From contig JAHBMJ010000720.1 in assembly GCA_018398765.1 (NCBI GenBank), positions 89,953 through 122,665 on the forward strand: a DNA stretch of 32,713 nucleotides. Reading direction: 5' to 3'. A model generated the notes under the pieces. It did not search any database, was not told the origin of the DNA, and saw only the letters and a list, made by a program, of their open reading frames with translations. A program made the translations under genes and the position numbers. Shown here piece by piece: positions 1-12,821 of this stretch (within the stretch, counting starts at the first letter, position 1; each line of letters begins with the position of its first letter). Source of the DNA: Chromera velia (taxonomy: Eukaryota; Sar; Chromeraceae).

Positions 1-18
1 GGGGGGGGGGGGGGGGGG
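1..18. repeat. Homopolymer G run at window edge
   Basis: Eighteen consecutive G residues open the window, followed by a short GA stretch. It may be a real G tract or an assembly or contig-end artefact. Nothing else can be said from the sequence. Confidence 0.9.
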
Positions 19-2160
19 AGAGAGGCGCTGATTCCATCAGATCATCCTCTTATCCCTCGTTTTCTCTTCTCTCTTTGCGACCTGCTTGGTGGTCCCAACA
101 TTTTTCTTCTGTGAATACAAATTCAGGTGTGCATGTAGTTGGGTCATTCTGCTGCGTGTGAAGCGTGCACGCGCTCGACCTAATGAAAAGAACAAATGAG
201 GAAACAAAGGGAAGGACAGATTGCGGAATGTGTGCGTGTACATACCATACGGTCCTGTCTCCAGTCACTAAACAATCGAGTGAGAGAATGAGTGAATGGG
301 TATATGAGTAGAGTGCAGAAGGGAGTGTGACCCTGCAGGCAGTTGAGTGTGTGTGTCGGCAGATGTGCCGGCACTGCTGCTTGGCTTTGTCTCTCCTGTA
401 TGCGTTAGACTGTTTGGAATCTCGACATGAAAAAAATAATGCGAAAAAGCGGTTTGGGTCAGGAGGGTCCGTTTTTCGTTTCTTTTTCTTTCTTTTCTTT
501 CCTTGAGGAGGATCGAATCCTCCATTCAACTTTGTTGGTTTACAGATGCGAAAGGTTGCATCCTCTCTACTCCCTCTGCCTTGGCGTTCACGCCATCGTC
601 CCTTCCCCTCTCTCATCTAGACTCCAGACAGGCACTGCAAGGGCAAGAAAGACAGACAGAGATATCACACGATATCTTGCCCGAACCCAAGAAGGGAGAA
701 AGAATAAAACAAACGGGCACGATATTCCTTCATTCTCCTCAGACCCCCTCGCCCGCTCTTTCATGTCTCTGATCCTTTTTCTTCGAAGTTCCCCGTGCGC
801 ACCTACCTATCTACTTATCTATTGACATCTATCTGTTCATCTTTGCCACGTCTCGATTCACTTTGGGTGAACAGAATTGTGGGTAGGGAGCAAGACAGAC
901 CAAAGACAGGCACGGGGACTTGGCGAAAAGAAGGAGGGCAGGCTGCGTGTGGGTTTTTGTCCCCGCCTTGCTTGCCTAAAAAAGGCAGCACATATATTTG
1001 CATATTTGAAGGAGACGCCCTGGAAAGAAGTGTGAGCAGAGAAGACGATGGACGCGTCCGTCAGGGGGTGGGGGGTCTTCTTCCATTACGTCCTTCTTTC
1101 TTTTTGTTGCCCCCCGTGTGAGCCACGTGGGGGCTTTCCCCCCCTTTCTCCCTCCGCCTTCTTCCTTCCCCTTTGTTGCTTGCCTGAGACATCTGCCCGA
1201 CTGGCCTGCCCCTTTCTCTTGTCGGTCTCTCTTTGAAACTTGAAGAGAAACAAGGACCGGGAAAGAAACAACAAACAAGTGTTGGAGGGATCTACTCCAA
1301 TACAGACAGACAGACAGACGCGGGTTTTGCAAGAGAAGAGACTGGCAGCTAGGGCAAAAGGCTTGCCAACCTGACATACACGCAGACAGGTTGCTAGCCA
1401 TAGGAGAAAAGAACTGCTCGGCATTCATTGCCCTTTCCATGCAGAAGTCCCTTTGAGAAAAGCCCCCGCAGACAAATTCAAGGGCAGAAACGAAACGTTG
1501 GTCTCTCTCCTTTCTCTCCTTTCCCATCCCTCGATTCCTCTGGCAGATGGGTTCTTCTCCCCATCTCCGGTCGTCTCTTTGGAAGTAGCTGCTTCTGCAA
1601 TCCCATAAACAAACGCCGGACAGTACCTCCCTGCCTGCCCCTCCTTCGTTTCTTTTGTTCACGTGCGGGCAATTTGTTTGTTTGCCGACGTCTCACATCC
1701 GCACGTCGAGGTTGATGCGTGAATCAATGAAGTTCCGTGTTTCGTGATCTGAATATGTGTGTGTGTGTGTGTGAATGACTCAATGTGCATGTTGAAACGC
1801 CGACCACTCTCCTCGCTTGTGCCCCCTTTTCTCCCCAATATAGATGCGTGCTTGTCTTCGCATCGCCTGTTGGACCGTGCGATCAAAAAACAAAGAAGAA
1901 GGGGTCCTGGGGGGAAATGAAGTGACGAACGGCCTGTACAGACGTGTCTTTCGTGAACCGCGTGCGCTGTATGTTTGGTTTTCTCTACTTGACAAAATGT
2001 TTCGTGTGTTTTGTTTCCGAACTTTGCGTGAACTTTGCGTGCTCAATGTTCATGAATTGTGCAGTGTTATGGTGACTCTGTGTCTTGCTCCATGTGGGAA
2101 TGCCCCTGTATGCATGCGTCGAGATGTGTTCATGAATTCAATATCATTAATGAAAACATA
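19..2160. other. Intergenic or intronic sequence, no gene supported
   Basis: This stretch alternates pyrimidine-rich and purine-rich tracts with short simple repeats, for example a TG run near 1756-1772 and CAGA repeats near 1303-1318. Several open frames exist on both strands, up to about 230 codons, but their translations are dominated by Lys/Arg/Glu or Ser/Pro/Phe runs that follow the purine/pyrimidine tracts. None shows a recognisable motif. The texture resembles the introns of the genes further along, so part of a gene extending outside the window cannot be excluded. Confidence 0.5.
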
Positions 2161-4500
2161 GACTCTGGAGACCTAGCGGGAGACAGAACCATAAAGACAT
2201 CATCATAGTCAAATATGCGGTTGAAGTTCTGACGTTAAATCTGGTTTGGCTTAGTTGATAGTCTCTCTTTTTATGTTGAATTAATGATGTATTAAACTAG
2301 GTATCAAGTAATTTAATGCAAGTTATAGGCGGCACCAGCTAATAATCTCACAGAGTCACAGTGATTTTCACAGTGAATTTACATACAAAATTCACTCGTA
2401 AGTACATATAGAATTTAACAGTTACTAAAAAATATATATATAGCCTGAGGGTTGTTGAAGGTGTTGTTTGAATGTATAATAATTAATGGATATGTTATAC
2501 ATGTGTGCCGCTGTGATGCATCCCACACAGTGGTTCCGGCATGTCCCAACCAGATACTTCACGTTCGCATATGCGGGCGGGGGCCACGGCTGATTGAACC
2601 CTGAATGGCAGATTCCCTAAGAATCAGGCTAAGATTCTCAGGCATAATCATATACTCTATAGGATATACCCAACCAGTTGGGTAAGTGCCTCGAGGGGCC
2701 ATTTAGGGGGTCCGCTCATATTTGATTTGTGCACACCATCGGAGGCTTAGGCATGTCTTGTGTCTGTCTTGTATGCTGCCATAGGGCGGGGGCCACAGCA
2801 ACACGCGCGAAGTATATGCTTTTCTGGTCCGCGCGTGTGGTATATATATGTGCAACTCCGTATGAGTTACACTTGAGGGGTACACATATACGTAAAGTAA
2901 GTAAGGCATGCGCGATTACGGCTCCGTGTGAGTTGCTTGAAGGGCATATTTTAGAACTTGGGCGACACCGATCGATCATGACAGAGACAGAACCGATCCC
3001 CCCCCCCAAAATAAAAAAATGCATTATATGAGTGCATACGATCTCAGGGCCTCTCGGCTGATCTCAGCACAGCTGAGCTGCCCCCCGAGGCGACTCCAGT
3101 AAACAATTTTTTTATGGTTAGTCAGACGCAAATTTTCGACATTTTGCTCCTTAAAAGTGGCATGAAAAAGCGAATTCAAAACTTTCTCACCCACATTGTA
3201 CCATATTGTGCCCAACAAGCAAACTTTCCGGGGTCATTGAAATCTATGCAATTAATATGTGCCTGCATGCATTATTTCAACTGAAACAACATGTCTGCAT
3301 AACCTTTCATATACACTTTATACATCATGCGTGCTTCTCTCCTACTTTCTGAAGATCTGCTCTGTTTCTCAGCATCTTGACACCTTGATGAAAAACTTTG
3401 ATCATTGCATACCCCCTGTATATTTCCACCTTTCCGCACCGAGCCTAGCGAATACAATTGTTTCAAAAGTGTTGATCGACTACACGTAAGTTCAATCTAC
3501 TTCTGGCATCTGAACGTACAAGCAATTCAAAATGTTATCGATGGTCCTTCCAAATCCTTCTTGCAGACTTCAGCTCTGTTCCAAAAAAAAACACACTCCT
3601 CTCACCTGTGTAGAAAAGGCAGAACTAGCGCAATTGAAGCAGACAGAGGCTTTTCTTCTTAGAATCTGAAGAAGGCAGGAGAAAAACTTGCCAGTCGACT
3701 TTGGGGATCTCAAGGAGTACACCCGACTCACCTGTTTGAAGAACCAACAAGCCGCCACGACAGAAGTAAGCTTGCTCCATGTCCTATGAAATGTGAGCGA
3801 CGTTTCTCTCAACACGAATACATTTCGGTCGCTTGACATCAATGCTACTTTGGTTGCTTAACCCGATCTATGCTTGTTGATCGATGCAACTACGTGCTCG
3901 GAGCGTGAAAAGATACATTTGAGAAAGAGACACCAAAAAAAGGGTTTTACGAATCAGGGGTCTCTCCCTTTGTCCCGTGAAGTGTCCAGCCGTTTCTGTG
4001 TCTCTCTGTGTTCGATTTTGTAGTAGATGTATCAGTGTATTGAGTACAGATCGGTACCGTTGTAGATTCCGTTGTAACTTGACAGTTCGGCCGCGTCCAG
4101 GTGTGTCTGAACATCTTTTCTTTTTGAGCATACATGCAGTTTGACGACGCCACCATCTGAAAATTCAGCCTTTCTTCTGTCCTGTGCTCTATGCCTGTTT
4201 CTCTTTCTTTCATTCTGACTAGCTCTGTTTCTATCCGACCCTCTCTATCAGGAAACTTTTATCTGATAGCCAGAAAATGCGCGTGCCTGTTCGTATGTGT
4301 TAATTCAATATTCTAGGCCTGATATATATATACCATAAACAGTTGTGTAGCCATCTCTCTGGGAGACTCAGTATATGGGAAGTTTGGATAAAATACACAT
4401 GTGAGAACAGAAAAGAAGGTTGCGGAGAGTGTGGGCTATGTCTGCTTAAAGTTTTGCCCCAGTAGAATCACACCGTTCACCATCGTTCTTCTGGACAATA
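2160..4500. other. AT-rich intergenic block
   Basis: Base composition shifts to AT-rich with many short TA and AAT runs, unlike the GC-richer, pyrimidine-tract sequence on either side. No open frame here has protein-like content. Small features seen are a perfect 7-bp inverted repeat around the CCAACCAGTTGG segment near 2670 and a degenerate direct repeat at about 2850-2960. It is one of three AT-rich islands in the window, all between genes. Confidence 0.6.
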
Positions 4501-4614
4501 TTGCAGGTTGAACTGTGACAGCGATGCACCAAGTATATATATCTGCCTGCCTGTCCGTGTATTAATGTATGCGTATGCAAAATGTATGTATGTATGGCAT
4601 TGCATGTATGTATG

Positions 4615-4616
<2 letters not shown>

Positions 4617-4694
<78 letters not shown>

Positions 4695-4726
4695 TGTGTG
4701 TGTATGTATGTGTATGTGTGTATGTA

Positions 4727-4770
<44 letters not shown>

Positions 4771-5054
4771 TGATACTTTGTGTGTGTGTGTGTGTGTATG
4801 TGTGTATGTATATGTGTGTGTGTGTATGTGTGTGTGTATGTATGTGTATGTGTGTGGTGTCTAGCTATGTGTGTGTATGTGTGTATGTGTGTATGTGTGT
4901 ATGTGTATGTGTGTATATGTATGTGTGTGTATATGTATGTGTGTATATATATGTGTACTACGTATGTATGTATACATGCATGTATGCATGTATGTATATA
5001 TGTATACCTGTATATATATGTGTGTGTGTGTGTGTGTATGTGTGTGTGTGTGTA

Positions 5055-5097
<43 letters not shown>

Positions 5098-5125
5098 GTA
5101 TACGTGTCACACAGTGTGCACGTGT
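4617..5125. repeat. Compound microsatellite (TC)n-(TG)n/(TATG)n
   Basis: A pure TC run (4617-4645) passes directly into about 470 bases of TG dinucleotides mixed with TATG and TGTA units. All three forward frames stay open across it and translate to Cys/Val/Met/Tyr repeats, which is a product of the repeat and not evidence of a gene. Single unrelated bases break the array in places, for example near 4772 and 4860, so it is an old, degenerating array. Confidence 0.97.
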
Positions 5126-6811
5126 GCTACAGATCTTTTTCTCTCTGCATGGCCCACCCTAGCGGGATCTTTTCCTGCAGCGATGCCTGCATATATGATA
5201 AGGCACATAGACGGAGGTGTGGTCAACAAACATCACGTATGGAGATGTGTAGACATGTATAGCACTGGACAGTATAAGCACTCTCCCTGCAAACTCCTGA
5301 AAGAGTCCCTCTTTCTATAATATTATAAGACACAGCCCACTGTTAACAATCTAACCATACATCTACATATATCTACATACATACATATATACATACATGC
5401 GTGCTGATACAGATCACAGGCAGAAGGCTCACCCAGAAGAATGACGTTTCTTCTCATATTGGAAGGTCTTAAAATAAAGACAGTTCCTCCCACCCCCCGC
5501 AGTCCCCAATGGACTTTGATCTACCCTCCCTCTTGTTTGCTGGTCAGTGGATAGCCTTGCATAAAGTTTTTCAGTAAGTGCACTCTGGCTCTGCGTTTAT
5601 GTGCACTCGTTTTGAAGGAAGCAACACAGCAGAGCTGTACGTCTGTTGCTATCTGTTGCGGTCTGCTGTTGAGCGAGTGCGAATGTAGAAGGATATCATA
5701 GAAGTGATGTACTACGTCCATTTCATAGAGAGTCTACACCACACAGATACGTGTAGTGGTCTCTTAATTTCCTGAGCGCCCCTCTTTACAATATATACTC
5801 CAACAACGTGGAAGATCTCAGTCAGACTGTTTCATTTGTCACTGAAAGTCCACACTGTTGCATACCTCAAGCGTCTTACATGCATGCATGCTGCATGAGC
5901 GGCAGTCGCCGCGGCAGAACGTACTGTATGCGTGGAGCCTTGGCGACGGACCTATATGTGTTATGAGATGTATATGAATATCAATACAAGGAACAGAAAA
6001 GGAAAGAAAAACAGGAGAAGGGGAGATCAGTGGAGGAAGTGTTGATCAGTCTCTATTTTTGTATCCCACCTTCCTATCAAATCGATAGATCACCCGAACA
6101 CATCCAGTAAGGCAGGGAGTGATTAAGAGTGCGAGGCCCTAGGCATGCAGGGATTTCAGCACATCTAGCAGGAAAGAATTTTTATGGCAGTTCTAGGGGC
6201 AGGCATAGGGACCACGCGGGGTGCCCAATGCCCATGTAGAGCAACTAGGATTGACGGAAATACGAACCGAACCTATGCATACCGGCCGGACCAATACACG
6301 CCCGGAGAGGCGATAAGTTGTCATGAGACGTACGTCGATCACAAGGCTGCATGAATTTCATACATGAACAAATACCGAGCCACTGAAGCTTGCTGTAATC
6401 CTTCATAGATGTCTCAGCAGTGGAGAGAGCAATGGCGAGTTGTTGACTTCCAGCAGGGTCGATGCGCTACCACTTCAAGTGTGCCATGAACGTCGTGTGA
6501 AAATTTTGTCGAAGTCTGCTTCGTTGGCAGGCCCTGTATATCCTCGAGTCCGTTGGTGCATGGCTTTGAGCGTGTGTCAAAAATGCTGGAAGGGGGGCCG
6601 CCTGTGCTGCCAATGTAAGCAGGGTCCAGCAACTCTCTCTGTCTCTGAATGTCCGCTCTCTGTGCTGTCGGATTTTGGATAATTTCTTTAGACGCTTTCG
6701 TTCGGCTTCCAAGATTCTTCTTAGCATGACACAGTAACTGTTCGGTCGTCCTCTCAGAAACTGGACGGGCACTTGCCCGCAACTCTTTCTTTCTCGTCGC
6801 ATGTGTGCCTG
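5126..6811. other. Intergenic, upstream of the F-box gene
   Basis: No coding exon is supported here. The stretch includes ATAC/ATACAT repeats near 5350-5400 and TGCATG-rich sequence near 5878-5900. It must contain the promoter and 5' UTR of the downstream gene, but no core promoter element could be picked with confidence. An open frame on the minus strand (6467-7120) overlaps exon 1 of the F-box gene and looks like its antisense shadow. Confidence 0.5.
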
Positions 6812-9800
6812 ATGGAACAACCCGACATCGGTGAACCAGCTGCAAGCTTCGGTGACCTCACTGCGGAGCTGCTCGTGCTTATCGGGTCCTTCTGCGATGC
6901 TCGGACTCTTTTGAACTTTCCCTTTATTTCTCCTTCCGCCTGGGACGTGTTCTTTGAAGAGAGCTTCTGGAGAATCGGGGAGGAACAGGGCGTCTACCCA
7001 TATGATGCCGTCCATCAGGTAAGCCAATGAGGCCACTGAGGAACGGGAAGGGGGTTCTTTGCTTCTGGCCGTCTCGCAGAGAAGCTGTGCCGTCTCCGCA
7101 TTCTTCCGACCCCTTCGCATACCATATTTTGAAGGTCTAGAGCATGCTTTTGTTCCTTCTGCTGCATTTTCATCACTGGGTATATGTCAGAATGGTTGCT
7201 TCTTTTTCAATGCTCTGCAGGTCTGCAGCGCCCTGTCTTCTCCAGTCTCCTCTGCCTCCTGCTCCCCCGAATTCCGCCCCCTTGCGGACCCCCGAACCGT
7301 TGCAGAGGCCCCTCCTCCTGTCTTGACGGTCCGGTGCCCCCCCGTGCTCCTTCACATGAACGAGTATTTCTCCAGAACTCTGGGCATCGAGCGATCGCGT
7401 GTGGAGCATTATTCACTCAGATGGGGCTCTGACCCCGTCTCCGTTCCCTTCGCTCCCGTCTCTCCAATGGGGGGTGCGTGCAGCCCCATTCTCCAGTCCC
7501 CTGGGGCGTCTCCGTCTCTTGGGCCGTCTCCTTCACCGCAACCCCCTCCTCCCTGGACATCAGTACGTCGGGGTTTGCCTGTGACGTGCACGCCTTTCGA
7601 CGTCTTTTCCAATTTGTCTCATCAGCCCGGAGGGCGCAGTGGGGGGAGACGGAAAGATCAAGAGAGTCCGTACAGTGCGTCTGGATCCCCGTCTATGTCT
7701 GCCACCAACGATTCTGCTTCCGCTTCTGGATGGCGGTCGCTTTTGTCGTCTTCCGTGACAGCGGCCAACCCTCTGGCTGTGACTGGGGGAGATTTTGGAG
7801 GAGACGGGGAGGGAGAGGGAGAGTTTGTGCTGGGGGCTGCAGCACTCGAGGATGAGGATGGAGGGGAGACACACACCGGGGGGGATGGTCAGAGGGGCTT
7901 GTCTGCTCTGTCGGCAGGCCTGAGAATGGCCGGCAGGGGTGCGGGTGTGTTTTCGACTTCCGGCTCCCTTCTTGACACTCTCCATCAGACTCTGCCTGCC
8001 GGCATGGGGGGGAGAGGGGAGGGGGGGGCAGAGGCCGAGGCACAGACACCGCAGGAGGGGGTGGATTCGGGGGGGTTGAATCGTGAGGAGGGTGAGAGTT
8101 CGCTGACGGGCAGTCAGACTGAAAGGGAAAACGAAGAAGATCACTATGAAATGTTAGAGCTAGGAGGGGGGGGAATGAGAGGAGCGAGGCATGGTCTGGG
8201 CGGAAGAGCTCGTCGCAGTCTTCTTAGCGTCCCTGTGGGTGAAGGGGGGGGAGAGGAGGGAGGGCCTGCAGGGGGTCGGGATAGTGCAGGTTCTTCTCTT
8301 GCTGTTCAACGAGTTCGCCTTGCAGAGATGGAGTTGATTGGTGGTCTTTTTTTTGGTGGGGGTGCGGGAGGCATAGCGGTTGCGGTGGGTGCAGACCCGC
8401 TGGCAGGGGAAGAGGCTTCCCCTTTACGGTGGCAACAGAATTCGTCATCTGGTTTTTTTGAAAGGGAAAAGGGAAGGGGTACCGCAACAGCAGCAGCAGC
8501 AGCAGCAGGGTCAGAGGCAGAAGGAGGAGGGACATCGCCTGTGTCCACCCCGGCATTCAGGGCGTCTCCCGCACCTGCACTGCCCTTTGCAGCTGTCTCG
8601 GTTGCAAGGGGGGCCCCTGAAGGAACGCGCGCAGCCAAGGGGGGCGGGAAAGGTCGAGGGTCAAAGGAAAGACGTGATCCAACTCACCCCTTTTCACGTG
8701 GCCTGTGGTCTGTTCCTTTTGATGTCCGTGCGTGTTGTCTTGTGAGTGTGTCAGACGAGCAGAGAATGGTCGGGTTTTCGGAACGGGGTCTTCATGAGAG
8801 ATTTTGGGCCTTTCGGTTTCCTCCGGGGGTGTCGAGGGGGGCAGAGGGTGGGGGTGGGGGTGGAGGGGCCTCTAGCTCTTCTGTGGCTTCTTTTTCTTCG
8901 TCATCTTCTTCTGACGGAACGTTAAAGAAAAATAAGCAGCAGCAGCAGAAGAGGGGTAGCATAGGACAGGCAGTGCCGAAAAAGCCTGGGTTTGGTTTTG
9001 CGGTGTCACTCAGAGAAGCTGGGGGCGTGGAGGATGTGAGCATGTGTGACAGTGGGGAGCTTGTGGCGGTGGTTGTGAGGAAAGAGAGGGGGTGGGGAAG
9101 TGGTGGAGGTGGAGGTGCCGAGGTAATCGTGAGGGAGACGGCCAAATTGGAAGCGGCAGACACCCAGGCAGGAGGAGATGGGTCAGCAGAGCGACAGCGA
9201 GCTGAGTTACTCAGACTTCGGCGTGACAACGCGGTGTTTGCACGTGTATTTGGAATTTTTTCAAGAGTGGAAGGGGATGTCGTGGAGGGAGGTGGGAAAC
9301 AGAAAGGTGACAGCCGTCGTGGATCCGCAGTTGACGCGGGAGCGGAGAGAGAAAGAGGGAAAACAGAGGGTGCATCTGCTTTCAAAATGTGTACAGAGAA
9401 AACAGTCGAGCAAAGCAAGTGGCAGAGGATAGGTTATTTTTTGTTTATCGGGCTTTCTAGTGGAGAAGTTGAGTTGTGTGCCTTTCCACTGCCTTCCCTG
9501 ACTGTGAGAGTTTGTTTGGGGGGGCAAGTAGACGAGAGTGGGAGAGTCAGAGCATTCCTCCGTCTTGCCGGAGCAATCTCCCAACCAAGAATGCCGGCTG
9601 ATCAAGAGGCAGAGACCCTTTGTGAAGAGGAGATTTCAAAGAGGGATGGGAGGAATGAGAATGAGAAGTGTGAAGAGAAAGAGAGAGAGACACACAGGTT
9701 GAAGACTCCGACTGGAGGAGACAGGAAGTCTCAGGGGAGAGCAAGCAGGAGAAGGGGGTCTGGGGGCGGGGGGGGTTCTTCTTCGTCTGACGGTGAAGAG

Positions 9801-12800
9801 ACACTGGAAGATTCAGACCTGGAAGAGGTCGAGGGGAAGGGCGGAAGAAGGCGTAACAAAAAGCCGGAGAGAAAGTCTGCTGGCAGAAAGAGTAAAAGAA
9901 AGGAGAGAGAAAGGGAGGGGACCGATGGAAAGAAAGGAAAATCTGGTTCAAAAGGAGATGAGGGGGGATCAGGTCGAGTTTCGTCATCCAAGAAACAGTC
10001 TGCTGGTAGGGGGAACAATAAGAGGCCTGTCTGTGAGGACCCATCCCTTGCCCGACGGATTTCTCTTTTCCGTCGATTGGACTGGGGGAAGGTCTGCATG
10101 CTTCCGGGAAGTAGTCCGGCCTGGGAGCGTGCTTTTTTTGTTGCGGCAGGAGAAGCCAACGGGAGGCCTCAGGGCACAGCTCTGATTGTTGCGTGGAGGG
10201 TTTGCTCAATCCTGGGGGAAGAAGGTGAGTCGACTCTTGGGCCAGAAGGGCAGAGAGGATTTACAGGAATTAAGGCAAAAATATCGATGTCGAAAGGAAG
10301 ATGGAAACAGCAAGAGAAATATCAACGAATGCTGAGATTACGTCACCCAGCAGGTCACTGAGGCAAGAATGACGAGACGGAAAGAGAATGAAGGCGATGT
10401 GGGGAGGGACAAATTTTCGAATTTGGAATTGAGGAGATGCTGTGGTTCAAATAGAGGCTTGCAATCTTCTTTTCTGACTTTGCCTTTCCCAATTTCTTCC
10501 TCTGCGTGTGTGTGTATGTGTATGCCTGTAGGCGTCTCCCCTTATCCCTCATTCATGATCAAGAAGAAGAACAACGCCGCATTGGTCAGTTGCCATACAC
10601 CCTTGACTGTTGGCTGCAGCTCCTTTGACCTCCTCTGTCTGGATTGACCGTGTTCTCCCTCTCCTTTCCCACGCCCACTTCCTCTTCAAATGCCTCCCTA
10701 CTCACTTATTTCTCTTGTCATTTGCCTAACTGAATGCGTCGAAGCCCCTCTCTCCTTCAATTCCAGGGGCTCTGTAAGTCATTTTCCAGTTGTTCTCTCC
10801 TGACCTCTCTGTCAGCCCCCTCTCGGTTTCCGCCTCCTTCCTAGTCTTTCTCAAACATGAGAGCACACCTTCGCTTGGCAACCCTGCAGGACGTCTGTCT
10901 CACTGACGATGCGGTTCTTGCGCTCTTTCGGACGGGGGGAGAGACAGTTGTCTACCGTCTCCCTCCGACCACTCTGGACACTGCACACAACCGAGGTTCT
11001 CCACAGCCAGGTCTGGCACCTGCAGCATCACTCCCCGTGCATCAGCCGTCTAACGACCCTTGTACCTTCCACCAGGCCAGAAGGCCACCGAGCACCGAAA
11101 CAGAGGCACAGCAACAGGCCGAAGTCCTCAGATGCCCACCGCAATCATCCCGACCGACAAACACCGGCCTTGGAGGATTCTCTGTGTCCCCAGGTTTGTG
11201 CCTGCAGAGCCCTCTCAGTCCTCTGCACACCCTTCCTGCTTCTGCTCCAAAGTCCATGGAAATGCAGGGAGAAAGCCCCCCGGAGGCACACAACGTAACA
11301 AACAGTGGGCTGTCAGCCTTCCTGAGCCCAAACGAGGAAGCAGACAAACGAAACGACCTTCAAAATCCCCAATCATCTTCTATTTCTGGTCCTTTCACTC
11401 CCCCAATTGGACCTATGAAGGCTCGTCCCCCCTCTCCCCAGTCTCGAAGGGGTAGAGATAGAGAGCCGACCGACCCCGGCCGCCCGCCTCTGCCGTCGTC
11501 CCTTCTTCCCGCCCCGGCATTCCAGTTCACAAACCAATCCAAGACAGACACAAACGCGAACAGACCATCTGATGACTGCACTGCTGTAACACCGCTTCAG
11601 AGTGTGCAACCTCGACCTCCAAGTGCATCATCCACACTCTTCACCCCTGCCAAATCCCGCAGCCCTCAAGAAAAAAAATCCCAAGCAGACGCACAGCCCC
11701 GTGTACTGCTTCCCCTTTACTCTCTCCCCCTTCCCCGGACGCTTGGACGTCAGTCTCCTTCCCCGTCTCCCTCCCCGCAGCCGTCTCTTGTAACCTCAGT
11801 GGAGAGGGGATCTCTCCACTACGTCTACGCATTGGATCAGATCGTGTGCCTCTCTGTCACAGGAGACGGGGGGGCAGGGAGGAAAGCCCGCTGTTGCGCC
11901 TATACCCTGGGAGAGCCTCCAGGGGGGCAGGGGAGCAGGTCTCACTACGGTGCTCCAAAGATGCAGCACCCCGGTTCTAGGCAGAGTGCAGCGTCTTCCC
12001 AAAGAGAGCTGTCACGACGTCAGAGGGGACCGGGCTCTCTTCCTTGGCCGACTGCCCCCCCCCCTGTGACCGCATCCACTCCTGCTCCCGCAGCTCGTGC
12101 AAGCCTTCCCGATGCATGGATACCTTTGAGTCAACAAGTTGGTGGAGGGGGAGGAGGAGGGGGCGGGGCGGCAAGTCCCAAGACGATCGGAATCGGAGGC
12201 CCTCCAAGGACTCAGCTGGGCAGGCCAGCAGCAGCAGCAGCTGCGTGGGGTCTGTCGTCCGGTAGCGGGGGGGAAGAGAGCAGGCGGCATCCGAACACAG
12301 CGCCCCCAGTGGCGGGAGGCCGTCACAGGGGGCGGCCACCCCGTGTGGTCCCGCAGCGTCTCCCATTTGTTCCGGGGTCATATGCGGGTGCTAGTGGAGG
12401 TGTCCAGGACGGCGGGGAGGACGATGAAGGGAGGGGCTCGCCTCTGGGAGGCACTCCTCGGGGTCTCCTGGGGGAGAGTATGAACACCTCCAACGTGGGG
12501 TGTCGGGAGGAGTCTTCCCCGTCGCTGTCAGAGGGAGGACAGCGACGAGGCTCGGGATGGCTCGCGGCATCTCCAGCTGGAGTGCCACTCCGCATGTTTC
12601 CCATCGAAGCTGCAAAAAAAGACGAAGAAGGCAGCAACGGTGGGAAAAGCGGGAAAGGGGATATTTCAATCCCGCCGGATGGCTCGCCGCCCTCTGTAGT
12701 GTCATCTTCACCCTTTGCCCGGCCGTCTTTACCTGCCAACTCCCGTGGCGGTCTCGGTTTGCCCCTTCTGGCGGCTCAAGGGAGTCGACAAAAGCTTTGT

Positions 12801-12821
12801 ACAGACGATGAAAAAGCTTAG
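6812..12821 (+). CDS. F-box protein with beta-propeller-like segments and long low-complexity regions
   Basis: Four exons fit in frame: 6812-7018, 7221-10224, 10532-10584 and 10890-12821, giving 1731 residues. The start is the first in-frame ATG; an upstream ATG at 6801 runs into a stop at once. Residues about 10-55 match the F-box pattern (LTAELLVLIGSF, then a Trp-containing second half ending FWRIG), so the product probably docks to Skp1 in an SCF ubiquitin ligase. Further on, short hydrophobic strand pairs resemble WD/propeller blades, for example near residues 570-600, 800-840, 1015-1065, 1089-1114 and 1395-1430; the propeller is inference. They are separated by Gly/Glu, Ser/Pro, Lys/Arg and polyAla/polyGln runs. 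Exon 3 is only 53 nt and is supported by phase: the donor at 10225 is phase 1 and the exon restores phase 0. The substrate is unknown. Undetected introns inside the two large exons are possible. Confidence 0.8.
8484..8508 (+). repeat. CAG/GCA trinucleotide run inside the F-box gene
   Basis: A run of CAG units lies within the large second exon and is read in the GCA frame as polyalanine. A second, shorter CAG run near 8937-8948 is read as glutamines. Both fall in low-complexity spacers between the ordered segments, so length variation would be tolerated. Confidence 0.85.

Noticed and set aside
505-523. tRNA T-arm-like hairpin containing TCGAATCC
   Set aside because: Only a single small hairpin is present; no acceptor stem, D-arm or anticodon arm can be placed around it.
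50-1662. Minus-strand frames of 188 and 228 codons
   Set aside because: Their translations follow purine and pyrimidine tracts, show no motif and have no supporting splice structure.
4508-5320. Long open frames encoding Cys/Val/Met/Tyr repeats
   Set aside because: All forward frames stay open only because the TG/TATG microsatellite contains no stop codons; there is no protein-like content outside the repeat.
10857-10889. ATG at 10857 as the start of a separate gene covering 10857-12821
   Set aside because: A good TGCAG acceptor at 10889 and the 53-nt exon at 10532-10584 restore phase exactly from the upstream exon, and the low-complexity style is the same on both sides, so one gene is preferred.
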